Source: Oscillospiraceae bacterium (GTDB lineage: Bacteria > Bacillota > Clostridia > Oscillospirales > Oscillospiraceae). From it: a DNA stretch of 11,940 nucleotides. The translations under genes and the position numbers were made by a program. The stretch lies in the NCBI GenBank assembly GCA_029065305.1, contig JAIEIQ010000015.1, forward strand, positions 1 through 11,940, in the 5' to 3' direction. Shown here piece after piece: positions 1-8,030 of this stretch; the first letter of the stretch is position 1, and every line of letters begins with the position of its first letter. Under the pieces are notes generated by a model that ran no database searches, had not been told where the DNA came from, and saw nothing but the letters and a program-made list of their open reading frames with translations.

Positions 1-597
1 GGGCAGGGAGTTGAGCTTGTGGTCCCAGATGATGTCGTTGGCCTCCTTGAGGCTGGTGCCCTCGGGGGCGGTGATGAGCTTCTCCCGGGGGGTCATGAAG
101 GTGGACACCGGGGTGGCGGGGTCCATGCGGCTCACCCGGTAGTCCCGGCCCGTGACGATGCCCAGGAGCTTGCCCTCACTGGTGCCGTCCTCTGTGATGG
201 AGACGGTGGAGTGGCCGTTGCGGGCCTTGAGCTCCAGCACGTCCTGGAGGGTGGCGTCCGGGGGCAGGTTGGAGTCGCTGGAGACGAAGCCGGCCTTGTA
301 CCCCTTCACCTTCGCCACCATAGCCGCCTCGCTCTCCACGGACTGGGAGCCGTAGATGAAGCTGAGCCCGCCCTCCTTCGCCAGGGCCACGGCCAGGGTG
401 TCGTTGGACACGGACTGCATGATGGCGGAGACCATGGGGATGGAGATGGAGATGGGGCACTCCTCCTCCCCCTTCCGGAATTTCACCAGGGGGGTGCGCA
501 GGGAGACGTTGGCGGGGACGCACTCCGCGGAGGTGTAGCCAGGGACCAGCAGATATTCGCTGAAGGTGTGGGAGGGCTCGGGATAGTAGTAGGCCAT
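1..597 (-). CDS. guaB: IMP dehydrogenase, N-terminal part (cut by window edge)
   Basis: IMP dehydrogenase oxidises IMP to XMP with NAD+ in the cytoplasm, the committed step of guanine nucleotide synthesis. The 199 visible residues run from [12 protein letters not shown] through [24 protein letters not shown] (read in two pieces: [11 protein letters not shown] at about 53-63, then a GG at about 76-77), which matches the family's start of the TIM barrel (PMVSA.MD.VS). The first CBS module of the Bateman insert starts at about residue 96 and shows [13 protein letters not shown] at about 142-154; a second CBS module begins with [10 protein letters not shown] and is cut by the window edge. The catalytic Cys loop lies outside. 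The ATG is preceded by AAGGAG at 607-612 with 9-nt spacing, so the start is secure. The gene is divergent from the SLH protein gene. Unlike many bacterial enzymes, the usual PMVSANMDTV reads [10 protein letters not shown] here. The family call is firm. Confidence 0.93.
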   Translation of the reverse strand, partial: MAYYYPEPSHTFSEYLLVPGYTSAECVPANVSLRTPLVKFRKGEEECPISISIPMVSAIMQSVSNDTLAVALAKEGGLSFIYGSQSVESEAAMVAKVKGYKAGFVSSDSNLPPDATLQDVLELKARNGHSTVSITEDGTSEGKLLGIVTGRDYRVSRMDPATPVSTFMTPREKLITAPEGTSLKEANDIIWDHKLNSLP

Positions 598-652
598 GGC
601 GCGTTTCTCCTTTATAAAAACAGTATAGTCGAACCCAATATATATTTTTCCT

Positions 653-681
653 ATGTTACCATCATCCCCGGCGTTTGTAAA
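653..681 (-). promoter_or_regulatory. Predicted sigma-A promoter for guaB
   Basis: On the minus strand TTTACA (676-681) is followed after 17 bases by TAACAT (653-658). Transcription would start near 645, giving a leader of about 48 nt that holds the AAGGAG ribosome-binding site. A TATACT box at 622-627 is an alternative -10 but lacks a good -35. The leader is too short to contain a purine or guanine riboswitch. Confidence 0.5.
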
Positions 682-748
682 GCCATAAAGTTTCATAAAT
701 CCCCAACAAAAAGGAACGCCCCGCTACACAGAAGCCACAAAACCGCCC

Positions 749-767
749 TGATGGAACTTTGATGGAA
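749..767 (+). repeat. Tandem TGATGGAA pair, 11-bp period
   Basis: TGATGGAA occurs at 749-756 and again at 760-767, separated by CTT. The period of 11 bp places both copies on about the same face of the helix. The pair lies about 55-70 bases upstream of the SLH gene's -10 box, where an activator could bind. No regulator is recognised and the repeat may be chance. Confidence 0.3.
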
Positions 768-817
768 AAACGTAAAGAATTTGTAACCAAAATATTGCTG
801 GATTTTTGCATAGCCTG

Positions 818-826
818 TGCTATAAT
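818..826 (+). promoter_or_regulatory. Extended -10 promoter of the SLH protein gene
   Basis: TGCTATAAT at 818-826 is a perfect TATAAT box with the TG extension. No good -35 lies at 16-18 bp spacing; TTGCTG at 795-800 is 20 bp away. Extended -10 promoters often do without a -35. The start point would be near 833, giving a leader of about 53 nt that ends in GAGGAGGAG (868-876) before the ATG at 886. Confidence 0.6.
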
Positions 827-885
827 GAACGGTATCCTGGACGGCTTGTCCGCCCGCGAAATTCCCTGAGGAGGAGATCGACAAC

Positions 886-3624
886 ATGAGGAAACGTCTT
901 TACGCGCTGCGCCGGCGGGCTCTCTCCGCCCTGCTGGCCGCAGTCATGATGATGACCCTGGCCCCCATGGCCTTTGCGGCTGTGGAGGGTCCCGGGAAGG
1001 ACGATCTGTGCCCCGGCGCCAGTGACAGTGGCACCACCAACAAGGGGGAGGCCCACAGCTGGCGGCTGACCAGCAATGTCACAGAGGCCACCTGCCACGA
1101 CAAGGGCAGTGTGGAGTACCGGTGCTCCTACTGCAAAAACACCTACAAGGAGGAGATTCCGGAGGATTCCTCCAAGCACATCTACATCTACACCGACAAC
1201 GAGGACGGCAAGACCCACTCCGGCTACTGCCGCTACCACCAGGACAAGACGACCTCCAAGGAAAACCACGAGTTCCAGAAGGGCCGCTGCATCCAGTGCG
1301 GCGCGGTGGACTACAACTCCGTAGCCGCCGCCATTGAGAAGAACAAGACCGTCTACGTGGCCATCGGCGAGGAGAGCGCCAAGCTCTCCATGGAGGAGAT
1401 CACCCTCACCGCCGGCAACGCGGACATCACCAAGGAGTACAATATCACCTACGCCTGGTTCGACAAGAACGGGACCAACGTGGGCAACGGCTCCTCCTAC
1501 ACCCTGCCCGCCGCCGTGACGGAGGAGGAGGCGGACTACGCCTACACCTGCGTCATCCTGGCCTCCCCCAAGAGCGGCGCGTCCGCCAAGCCCATCAGCG
1601 CCACCTGCAATGTCTCGGTGCTGGTGCGGGATCTGATCGTGGCCCGGGCCACCCTGAACGTCAAGGACGACTACCTGGACTTTGACGACACCACCGACGC
1701 CATGTCCGACTCCATCTACGACCAGATCTACGACGCGGTCTATGACGCCGCCGCCAGCGGCGCGACCCCGGACTACATCATCTTCGACGAGCAGCCCGAG
1801 TCCAAGGTGGGCCGGCTGGACATCAGCAACAGCTCCTCCCGGAGGTACGGCTTCAGCAGCAAGGACAGCTATCCCCTGGAGGATATCCGCTTTGAGCTGG
1901 GGGAGGACGGCGTCACCGGCACCTACACTATCAATTTCAAGGCGTGGGACACCAAGAACAAGGAGTTCCCCGGCGTGCTGACCATCTATGTGGAAAAGAG
2001 CCTGAGCGACTCCGGCGTGCTCTACTCCGGCGTAAAGGGCGGGGACGTGGCGCTGTCCGCCGACGACTTTGAGCGCTTCTGGCTGGAGACCCACAGCTCC
2101 GGCAGCCTGGAGTACGTGGTGTTCAAGGCCCCCTCCGACGGCAACCTCTACTACGACAAGGACAAGGTGGACACCGGCAAGGACGGCGACGAGTTCTACT
2201 TCCAGCCCACCAAGAGCCGCCAGATGGATCTGGACGAGGTGGTCTTCACCCCCCGGAAGAGCTTCACCGGCACTGTTACCATTGACTTCACCGCCACCGG
2301 CAAAAGCAGCAAGGGAAAAACCACGGATCTGGAGGGCACTGTAACCATCCTCTTCACCGACGGGGATGTGGAGGATATCTCCTACCGGGTGCCCACCGGC
2401 GGCAGCGCGGCCCTCGACCCGGAGGACTTCCTCTCCGTCTACAAGGAGGCCACCGGCAGCAAGACCAGCAGCTTCTATATCCAGCTGCTGAGCCTGCCCG
2501 AGTCCGGCACCCTCTACCTGGACCGCACTAGCTCCCGCAGCGGCACCCAGCTCAAGGACAGCAACAAGAGCAGCTATCAGTTCCACTACAGCTCCAGCCA
2601 GGGCAAGGAGATCGAGGATCTGACCTACGTGCCCGGCTCCGCCGCCAAAGACAGCGCGTCCTACGCCGTCTACGACAGCAAGGGCGAGCCCCTCTACGTG
2701 GGTACAATCCTCTTTGAGCGGGACGATCTGACAGTGGAGTACACTGCGAGCTCCGCCTCCGGCGTGACCTTCAAGGCCAATGACTTCCGCACCCTCCTGG
2801 GCTCCGGGGCCAGCGATGTGATCACCGCCGTGTCCTTCTCCGCCCCCAGCAAGGGGTCCCTGTACTACAACTATGTGGGCGGCGTGGGGACGCCCGTCAC
2901 CGCCAGCGACAAGTACTACACCACGGGCACCACCCTGTCCGTCAGCAGCCTGACCTACGTGCCCGCCAGCGGCCAGAAGGCCGGAGAGGTGACGATCCCC
3001 TTCACCGCCTATGACCTGAGCAACAACAAGGTCAGCGGCGAGGTGAAGATCACCGTCCCCGATACCCCCGCCAAGCCCGATGTGCCCACGAATCCCTCCA
3101 AGCCCACCACCCCCGTCACCTTCTCCGACGTGCCCAACAACGCCAACACGGAGTGGTACTACACCGCCGTCACGGAGCTGGCCGGGGCCGGGATCATCAA
3201 CGGCTATGAGGACGGCACCTTCCGTCCGGCCAACGAGGTGACCTACGGTCAGGCCCTCAAGCTCATCATGATGGCCGCAGGCTACGACGATCTCAGCCGC
3301 ACCGGCGGCGACTGGGCCAAGGGCTTCCACGACAAGGCGCTGGAGGACGGCCTCCTCACCCAGAGCGTGAATCTGGACCGGAAGATCACCCGCAAGGCTA
3401 TCGCGGATATCGCCTACAAGGCCCTCAAGCTCGACAAGCCCACCATCGCCTCCCCCTTCGCCGACAGCTCGGAGGAGAGCGCCCTGGCCCTCTATGAGGC
3501 CGGGATTGTGAAGGGCGAGGAGCGGAGCACCGGCCTGATGTTCTTCGGCAACTACACCATTACCCGCCGGGAGATGGCCGTCATCATCTGGCGTATGAAC
3601 AACTACATGCAGAGCAAGGGGTAA
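886..3624 (+). CDS. Secreted multi-repeat surface protein with three C-terminal SLH domains
   Basis: A 912-residue exported protein predicted to be held non-covalently on cell-wall polymer by S-layer homology domains. Residues 1-31 form a classic signal peptide: basic MRKRLYALRRR, a hydrophobic core, and cleavage near AFA/A. Residues 42-138 carry seven Cys, including CSYC (80-83) and CIQC (135-138) after EATC and GxxEYRC segments, a pattern like the small Cys-pair modules common in gut Firmicutes surface proteins. About 155-248 is Ig-like in appearance (YAWFDKNGTNV, then a Cys at 222). About 256-724 holds four related units of roughly 110-120 residues, each with an early acidic-F segment, a G.LYY-type strand, a V.F.P or LTYVP strand and a closing V.I.FTA/YD strand. 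A Pro/Thr linker (727-744) leads to SLH1 (about 746-800, with YEDGTFRP), SLH2 (about 806-850) and SLH3 (about 855-905). The start has GAGGAGGAG 9 nt upstream. The ligand or substrate is unknown; no catalytic motif is visible. Confidence 0.88.
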   Translation: MRKRLYALRRRALSALLAAVMMMTLAPMAFAAVEGPGKDDLCPGASDSGTTNKGEAHSWRLTSNVTEATCHDKGSVEYRCSYCKNTYKEEIPEDSSKHIYIYTDNEDGKTHSGYCRYHQDKTTSKENHEFQKGRCIQCGAVDYNSVAAAIEKNKTVYVAIGEESAKLSMEEITLTAGNADITKEYNITYAWFDKNGTNVGNGSSYTLPAAVTEEEADYAYTCVILASPKSGASAKPISATCNVSVLVRDLIVARATLNVKDDYLDFDDTTDAMSDSIYDQIYDAVYDAAASGATPDYIIFDEQPESKVGRLDISNSSSRRYGFSSKDSYPLEDIRFELGEDGVTGTYTINFKAWDTKNKEFPGVLTIYVEKSLSDSGVLYSGVKGGDVALSADDFERFWLETHSSGSLEYVVFKAPSDGNLYYDKDKVDTGKDGDEFYFQPTKSRQMDLDEVVFTPRKSFTGTVTIDFTATGKSSKGKTTDLEGTVTILFTDGDVEDISYRVPTGGSAALDPEDFLSVYKEATGSKTSSFYIQLLSLPESGTLYLDRTSSRSGTQLKDSNKSSYQFHYSSSQGKEIEDLTYVPGSAAKDSASYAVYDSKGEPLYVGTILFERDDLTVEYTASSASGVTFKANDFRTLLGSGASDVITAVSFSAPSKGSLYYNYVGGVGTPVTASDKYYTTGTTLSVSSLTYVPASGQKAGEVTIPFTAYDLSNNKVSGEVKITVPDTPAKPDVPTNPSKPTTPVTFSDVPNNANTEWYYTAVTELAGAGIINGYEDGTFRPANEVTYGQALKLIMMAAGYDDLSRTGGDWAKGFHDKALEDGLLTQSVNLDRKITRKAIADIAYKALKLDKPTIASPFADSSEESALALYEAGIVKGEERSTGLMFFGNYTITRREMAVIIWRMNNYMQSKG

Positions 3625-3633
3625 TGCTTCCCC

Positions 3634-3663
3634 GGGACCGCCCCTCCGGGGGCGGTCCCTTTT
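3634..3663 (+). terminator. Intrinsic terminator after the SLH protein gene
   Basis: A perfect 11-bp stem (GGGACCGCCCC at 3634-3644 with its complement at 3649-3659) closes a TCCG loop and is followed by TTTT. It begins 9 nt after the SLH stop codon and ends only 15 nt before the ATG of the pyrophosphatase gene, so that gene must depend on readthrough or on a promoter not recognised here. Confidence 0.85.
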
Positions 3664-3678
3664 GCCCGCGCCGCACCA

Positions 3679-5316
3679 ATGAAAAAGGAGTTGATTCCCA
3701 TAGAACAGATCTATGTCACCGGCCACCGGAACCCGGACACGGACTCCGTGGTCTCCGCCATGGCCTACGCCGCCCTGCGCAACGCCGTGGGCGACCGCCA
3801 ATATGTGGCTGCCCGGCTGGGCCACCTGAGCGACGAAACCAAGCTGATCCTGAACCGCTTCGGCTTTGAGGCGCCCGTCTACCTGAAAACCATGCGCACC
3901 CAGGTGCTGGACCTGGACTACGACGTGCCCCCGATTCTCCACGAGGCCGTCACCGTGGGCCGGGCCTGGGAGGCCATGGAGGCCGACCAGCACGTCTCCG
4001 CCATCCCCATCACCGACGACGAGGGCCGTCTGAAGGGCCTGCTCACCGCCGGGGATATCACCGCCTGCGACATGCGGACCATCACCGACTCGGAGCTGCG
4101 GGAGATCCCCATCTTCAACATTCTCAGCGTGCTGGAGGGTCAGCTGCTGGGGGAGACCGACGAGCTGGTGAACACCATCACCGGGGAGGTGGTCCTGGCC
4201 CTGCCCCAGGAGACGGGCCTGCCCCCCTTCCGGAAGAAGGACACCATCCTGGTCTGCGGCAACCAGCCGGATATGCTCCGGCAGGCGGTGGAGTTCGGCG
4301 TCAACTGCGTCATCCTCTGTCAGGCGGAGCTGCCCGACGACATCCGCTCCCTCGCCCGGGAGACCTGCATCATCTCCACCCCCTATGACGGGTATCAGGC
4401 GGTGCGCCGCCTGTTTCAGGCCATCCCTGTCAGCCGCCTGGCCCGGCGGACGGAGCTCCAGGTGTTCCACCTGGAGGACTTCATCGACGACGTGCGGGAG
4501 GTGGTGCTCCAGAGCCGGTACCGCAGCTACCCCATCCTGGACAGCCAGGAGCGGGTGGTGGGCACCCTCTCCCGGTACCACCTGATCCGGCCCCGGCGCA
4601 AGCAGGTGGTGCTGGTGGACCACAACGAGGCGGCCCAGTCGGTGCCCGGGCTGGAGCAGGCGGAGGTGCTGGCAATCATCGACCACCACCGCCTGGCGGA
4701 CATCCAGACCAAGAACCCCATCTACTTCCGCAACGAGCCGGTGGGCAGCACCTGCACCATTGTGGCGGGGATGTACCAGGAGCGGGGGCTGATGCCCTCC
4801 GGAAAGCTGGCGGGGCTCCTGGCAGCGGCTATCGTCTCGGATACCGTCATGTTCAAGTCCCCCACCGCCACGGCCCGGGACCGGAAGATGGCCGAGCGCA
4901 TGGCCCACATCGCCGGCATCTCCCTGGAGGAGCTGGGCCGGGAGATCTTCTCCGCCTCCACGCCGGAGGACAAGCCCGTGGACCAGCTGCTGTTCGGGGA
5001 TTTCAAGGAGTTCCACATCGCCGGCCACGACCTGGGTGTCAGCCAGATCACCTGTGTGGACTCGGACCGGCAGCTGAAGCGAAAGGCGGAATTTCTGGAG
5101 CTGATGGAGCGGACCAGGGAGGAGCACGGCTACAGCATGGTGATCCTCATGCTCACCGACGTGCTCATCGAGGGGTCCAAGATCCTCTGCCTGGGCGGGG
5201 AGGACATCTTCCAGCAGGCGTTCAACGTGGAGCTGAAGGACCACGAGGCGTTTCTGCCCAAGGTCATGTCCCGGAAAAAGCAGATCATCCCCATGCTCTC
5301 GGCGCTGTGGGGATAA
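3679..5316 (+). CDS. ppaC: Manganese-dependent inorganic pyrophosphatase, CBS-DRTGG type (family II)
   Basis: This cytoplasmic enzyme hydrolyses pyrophosphate to two phosphates, pulling biosynthetic reactions forward. The 545 residues show the full regulated family II layout. The DHH domain begins with GHRNPDTDS (15-23) and has D/H metal ligands at VDHNE (313-317), IIDHHR (333-338) and SDT (387-389). It is interrupted by CBS1 (about 73-130), a DRTGG-like segment (about 188-245, GNQPDMLRQAVE) and CBS2 (about 246-302). The C-terminal DHHA2 domain carries the substrate-binding SRKKQ at 531-535. In studied homologues the CBS pair binds AMP/ADP and the DRTGG-containing forms respond to diadenosine polyphosphates; the same regulation is inferred here. 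The ATG at 3679 is the only standard start upstream of the GHRNPDTDS motif other than TTG 3691, yet it has no Shine-Dalgarno sequence. An AGGAG lies just inside the frame. The function is secure; the exact start is not. Confidence 0.93.
   Translation: MKKELIPIEQIYVTGHRNPDTDSVVSAMAYAALRNAVGDRQYVAARLGHLSDETKLILNRFGFEAPVYLKTMRTQVLDLDYDVPPILHEAVTVGRAWEAMEADQHVSAIPITDDEGRLKGLLTAGDITACDMRTITDSELREIPIFNILSVLEGQLLGETDELVNTITGEVVLALPQETGLPPFRKKDTILVCGNQPDMLRQAVEFGVNCVILCQAELPDDIRSLARETCIISTPYDGYQAVRRLFQAIPVSRLARRTELQVFHLEDFIDDVREVVLQSRYRSYPILDSQERVVGTLSRYHLIRPRRKQVVLVDHNEAAQSVPGLEQAEVLAIIDHHRLADIQTKNPIYFRNEPVGSTCTIVAGMYQERGLMPSGKLAGLLAAAIVSDTVMFKSPTATARDRKMAERMAHIAGISLEELGREIFSASTPEDKPVDQLLFGDFKEFHIAGHDLGVSQITCVDSDRQLKRKAEFLELMERTREEHGYSMVILMLTDVLIEGSKILCLGGEDIFQQAFNVELKDHEAFLPKVMSRKKQIIPMLSALWG
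3686..3690 (+). promoter_or_regulatory. Shine-Dalgarno-like AGGAG inside the annotated ppaC start
   Basis: AAAAAGGAG occupies 3682-3690, codons 2-4 of the annotated frame. The codon at normal spacing (9 nt) is ATA at 3700-3702, which would begin IEQIYVTGHRNPD, very close to where family members usually start. TTG at 3691 directly abuts the AGGAG and is too close. Either the ATG at 3679 is used with an A-rich but SD-less context, or a non-standard start is used, or an ancestral ATG changed to ATA. Confidence 0.4.
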
Positions 5317-5350
5317 AAAAAGGAGGCGTCCCAGCCGGGACGTCTCCTTT
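5315..5350. terminator. Shared convergent terminator between ppaC and iadA
   Basis: Arms at 5319-5332 and 5337-5350 pair over 14 bp with one G-T wobble around an AGCC loop. Read on the minus strand the stem is followed by seven T residues (5315-5321, overlapping the stem base), making it a good terminator for the nhaC-iadA unit. On the plus strand the T-tract is only TTT, then CGGC, so ppaC termination is probably weaker. It overlaps the ppaC stop codon. Confidence 0.8.
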
Positions 5351-5360
5351 CGGCATTTCT

Positions 5361-6518
5361 TTACTCAAACTTCCCTTTCATCAGGACCTTCCCCTGCCAG
5401 AGGGCGGTTTTTCCCCGGGCGAAGAGGCCGTCGATATCCAGGCTCTCGGTCAGAACCAACAGGTCCGCGTCGGCCCCCTGGGCCACGCAGCCCTTGGTCC
5501 CCACCTTGCACAGCAGGTCCGCCGGGGTGGACGTCACCAGCCGGAGGACATCTGCCAGGTCCCGGCCCCGGCCGGTGAGGCACTTCACCGTCTCATGGAG
5601 GGACTTAGGGGAGGCGTAGGTCAGCCCCACGCACTCGCCCAGCTCGTTGAACCGGGGCTGACTGCCGTAGCCGTCGCTGGAGACGGTCATATGCTCCGTG
5701 GTGACCCCCTTCTGGTCCAGGGCATACTCGATCATATCGGCCATGGCCTCCACCTCCGCCGGATCGCACCCGGCGGTGACGTCTACATATCCGCCCCGGC
5801 GCACCAGCTCCACGCCCTGTCTCATAAGCTCCTTGCTCCGGCCCATATGGGTGGGCAGCAGGTTCCGGGCCGGCACATCGGAGTGGTCCAAAGCGTAAAA
5901 CACCGGTTCCAGTCCGCGCTTCCCAGAGCCCATGTGCATAGTCACCAGGCCGGGGGTGCTGCTCAGCAGCCCCGCCCTCCGGGCGGCGGTGGCCAGGCGG
6001 ATGAGTTCCTTCCCGGTGGGATTGGAGCTCCGGTGGTCGCTGACGGCCACCTTCACGCCGATCATGGGGTCCACCATCATGATATCCTTCTCCACACTGC
6101 CGGTGAGGGTGGTGGGGGGATAGACGTAGGCGCTGGTGAGAGCGTAGGCGGTGATGCCCTCGTCGTTGAGGGCTTGGGCCTTGGCCACCAGGTTCTCCAC
6201 ACTGCGGGTAATGCCGTCTGTGCCCAGCAGGCCCACCACCGTGGTGATGCCGTTGGTGGTGAATACGCTCAGCTGGGACTCCGGGACCCGGGAGGCGGGG
6301 CCCTGCTCACCGCCGCCGCCGGTGATGTGGACGTGGAGGTCAATGTAGCCGGGGACCAGCTTTTTCCCCGCCAGATCAAAGGTCTCCACATCCGGAAGGC
6401 CCTCATAGCCCTCGATTTTGTCGTCAATGCGGCAGATCTTCTCCCCGACAATCAGAACATCCTTCTTTCCCAGATGCTCGGGGGCGTAGACGTCCGCGTT
6501 TTTCAGCAGCTTGATCAT
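5361..6518 (-). CDS. iadA: Isoaspartyl dipeptidase (peptidase M38)
   Basis: A cytoplasmic metallopeptidase of the amidohydrolase fold that cleaves beta-aspartyl (isoaspartyl) dipeptides left when damaged proteins are degraded. The 385 residues match the length of E. coli IadA (about 390). Visible binuclear-metal ligands are HVH (62-64), the probable carboxylated Lys156 in GVKVAVSDHRSS, His195 (MHMGS), His224 (PTHMGRS) and catalytic Asp282 (SSDGYGSQP). The GGGGE segment (67-71) and GLLGTD (96-101) that line the substrate site are also present. The C-terminus has the usual DADLLVL return to the small beta domain. The ATG at 6516-6518 has GGAGGAAA just upstream. It is the second gene after nhaC, 34 nt downstream, and ends at the convergent terminator, so the two are probably co-transcribed. 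No key residue is missing. Confidence 0.93.
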   Translation of the reverse strand: MIKLLKNADVYAPEHLGKKDVLIVGEKICRIDDKIEGYEGLPDVETFDLAGKKLVPGYIDLHVHITGGGGEQGPASRVPESQLSVFTTNGITTVVGLLGTDGITRSVENLVAKAQALNDEGITAYALTSAYVYPPTTLTGSVEKDIMMVDPMIGVKVAVSDHRSSNPTGKELIRLATAARRAGLLSSTPGLVTMHMGSGKRGLEPVFYALDHSDVPARNLLPTHMGRSKELMRQGVELVRRGGYVDVTAGCDPAEVEAMADMIEYALDQKGVTTEHMTVSSDGYGSQPRFNELGECVGLTYASPKSLHETVKCLTGRGRDLADVLRLVTSTPADLLCKVGTKGCVAQGADADLLVLTESLDIDGLFARGKTALWQGKVLMKGKFE

Positions 6519-6552
6519 ATCGCTTTCCTCCGTTTTTCCAGTGGCGGTGTGC

Positions 6553-8022
6553 CTATTTCGCGGCCGCAGCCTTCTCCGCGTCGCTCAGCTTGGCGATACC
6601 GAAGCCGGTATAGCCCCAGATAATGGCGAAGATAAAGCCGGTGTAGCACAGCACCGCCCAGGGCAGGTAGTCCAGTGTCTCCACGCCGGTGGTAGCGGCC
6701 ATGTAGGCGCCGGCGGCGGACCAGGGCACCAGGGGCACAAATACGGTGCCCGCGTCCTCCAGGGTCCGGGACAGGTTCTTGGCGGCCAGTCCGCGCTCCC
6801 GGTAGGCATCCTTGAACATCTCGCCGGGGATGAGGATGGACAGGTAGGAGTTGCCGGTGCACAGGGCCATGGTGATGCAGGAGACCACGGTGGCCAGGAT
6901 CAGGGAGCCGGTACTCTTGGCGACGGACAGGATCTTGTGGAGGACCACCTCCAGACAGCCGGCCCGGCTCATGATGCCGGCGAAGCAGAAGGCGCACAGC
7001 ACCAGCAGGGTTGTGGTCATGATGCTCATCATGCCGCCCCGGTTGAGGAGCTTGGTGACGCTCTCGGCGGCGTTGGCGGCGTCAAAGCCGGCGCGGTTGA
7101 TCATAGTGACATTGAAACCGTTGACAGTGGCGCTCAGTACGTCCTTCAGGCTTACGCCCTGGATGAAGATGCCCTCAATACCGGCGAGGACCGTGCTGCC
7201 CAGCATGACAGGGATGGTGGGCCACTGGAGCAGGGAGCCCGCCAGAACGAGGATCACCGGCAGGATGATGAGAATGTTCCAACTGTACATGGAGCTCAGC
7301 TGCTCCATCAGGGTGGTGACGGTCTCGGAATTGGTGCTGGCGGTGACGTCGGCGTTCAGGCCGACAATGGCGTAGACAATCAGAGACACAATTGTTGCGG
7401 GAATCGTGGTATAGAACATGTGGCCGATGTGCTCATAGAGCTGGCTTCCTGCGGCCATGGGGGCCAGGTTTGTGGTATCGGACAGGGGGGAGATCTTGTC
7501 GCCGAAGTAGCTGCCGGCGATAACCGCACCGGCGGTGGCCGGCAGGGACACGCCCAGAGCCCCAGCAATGCCCATCAGCGCCACGCCCATGGTAGCCACC
7601 GAGCCCCAGGAGGTGCCGGTAACCACGGAGACCACTGCGGTGATCAGGAACGCCGTCACCAGCAGGAACCGGGGACTGACGATCTGGACGCCGTAGTAGA
7701 TCATGCAGGGGATGGTGCCGGAGCTCATCCAGGTACCCACCATGGCGCCCACGGTGATCAGAATGAGGATGGACGGCATGCCCTTGGCAATCTTCTGACA
7801 GATTTCATCCATCAGCTCATCCCAGGTGCAGCCCACCCGGAAGGCGATGATCGCTGCCACGCACGCCACCATAATCAGCAGCGGCTCCGTATTGTAGCCC
7901 AGCACACCCTTGCCGATGGTCAGAATCAGCAGCATAGCGATAATGGGGATGATCGCCTCCGCAAAGGTTGGGGCCCGCTTGGTTCTGGTCTTCTTCTCTG
8001 CGGATTTGCTTTCTTTTTTCAT
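6553..8022 (-). CDS. nhaC: NhaC-family Na+/H+ antiporter-like carrier
   Basis: A polytopic inner-membrane carrier of the NhaC family, 489 residues with the start chosen here. After a Lys-rich cytoplasmic N-terminus (1-20) there are about ten to twelve hydrophobic segments. Family signatures are GTSWGS (136-141), GDKISPLSDTTN (174-185) and PWSAAGAYMAATTG (433-446). NhaC members exchange Na+ for protons, but the family also includes Na+-linked organic acid carriers such as the Bacillus malate/lactate exchanger MleN, so the substrate should be left open. The frame can be extended nine codons to a GTG at 8047-8049, but a perfect AGGAGG (8031-8036) sits 8 nt before the ATG at 8020-8022, which settles the start. 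It is followed by iadA after 34 nt, suggesting a role in uptake or export linked to isoaspartyl peptides or aspartate (inference). Confidence 0.9.
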   Translation of the reverse strand: MKKESKSAEKKTRTKRAPTFAEAIIPIIAMLLILTIGKGVLGYNTEPLLIMVACVAAIIAFRVGCTWDELMDEICQKIAKGMPSILILITVGAMVGTWMSSGTIPCMIYYGVQIVSPRFLLVTAFLITAVVSVVTGTSWGSVATMGVALMGIAGALGVSLPATAGAVIAGSYFGDKISPLSDTTNLAPMAAGSQLYEHIGHMFYTTIPATIVSLIVYAIVGLNADVTASTNSETVTTLMEQLSSMYSWNILIILPVILVLAGSLLQWPTIPVMLGSTVLAGIEGIFIQGVSLKDVLSATVNGFNVTMINRAGFDAANAAESVTKLLNRGGMMSIMTTTLLVLCAFCFAGIMSRAGCLEVVLHKILSVAKSTGSLILATVVSCITMALCTGNSYLSILIPGEMFKDAYRERGLAAKNLSRTLEDAGTVFVPLVPWSAAGAYMAATTGVETLDYLPWAVLCYTGFIFAIIWGYTGFGIAKLSDAEKAAAAK

Positions 8023-8030
8023 GTGTTCTT

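Larger units (their letters stand above)
598..885. other. Divergent intergenic region between guaB and the SLH protein gene
   Basis: This 288-base stretch is clearly more AT-rich than the flanking genes. It contains the predicted guaB promoter, the extended -10 promoter of the SLH gene and a short tandem repeat at 749-767. Open frames crossing it have no plausible ribosome-binding site or protein character, so I see no gene in it. Roughly 140 bases separate the two predicted -10 boxes on their upstream sides, enough space for regulator sites acting on either direction. Confidence 0.6.

Noticed and set aside
598..700. A purine riboswitch or G-box in front of guaB
   Set aside because: The predicted leader is about 48 nt and no conserved aptamer core or terminator is visible.
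820..5244. A 1474-codon open frame on the minus strand across the SLH and pyrophosphatase genes
   Set aside because: It is antisense to two well-supported genes, is rich in Gly, Val, His, Leu and Ala as expected from complemented GC-biased codons, and has no ribosome-binding site or domain. Stop codons are rare in this frame because of the third-position GC bias.
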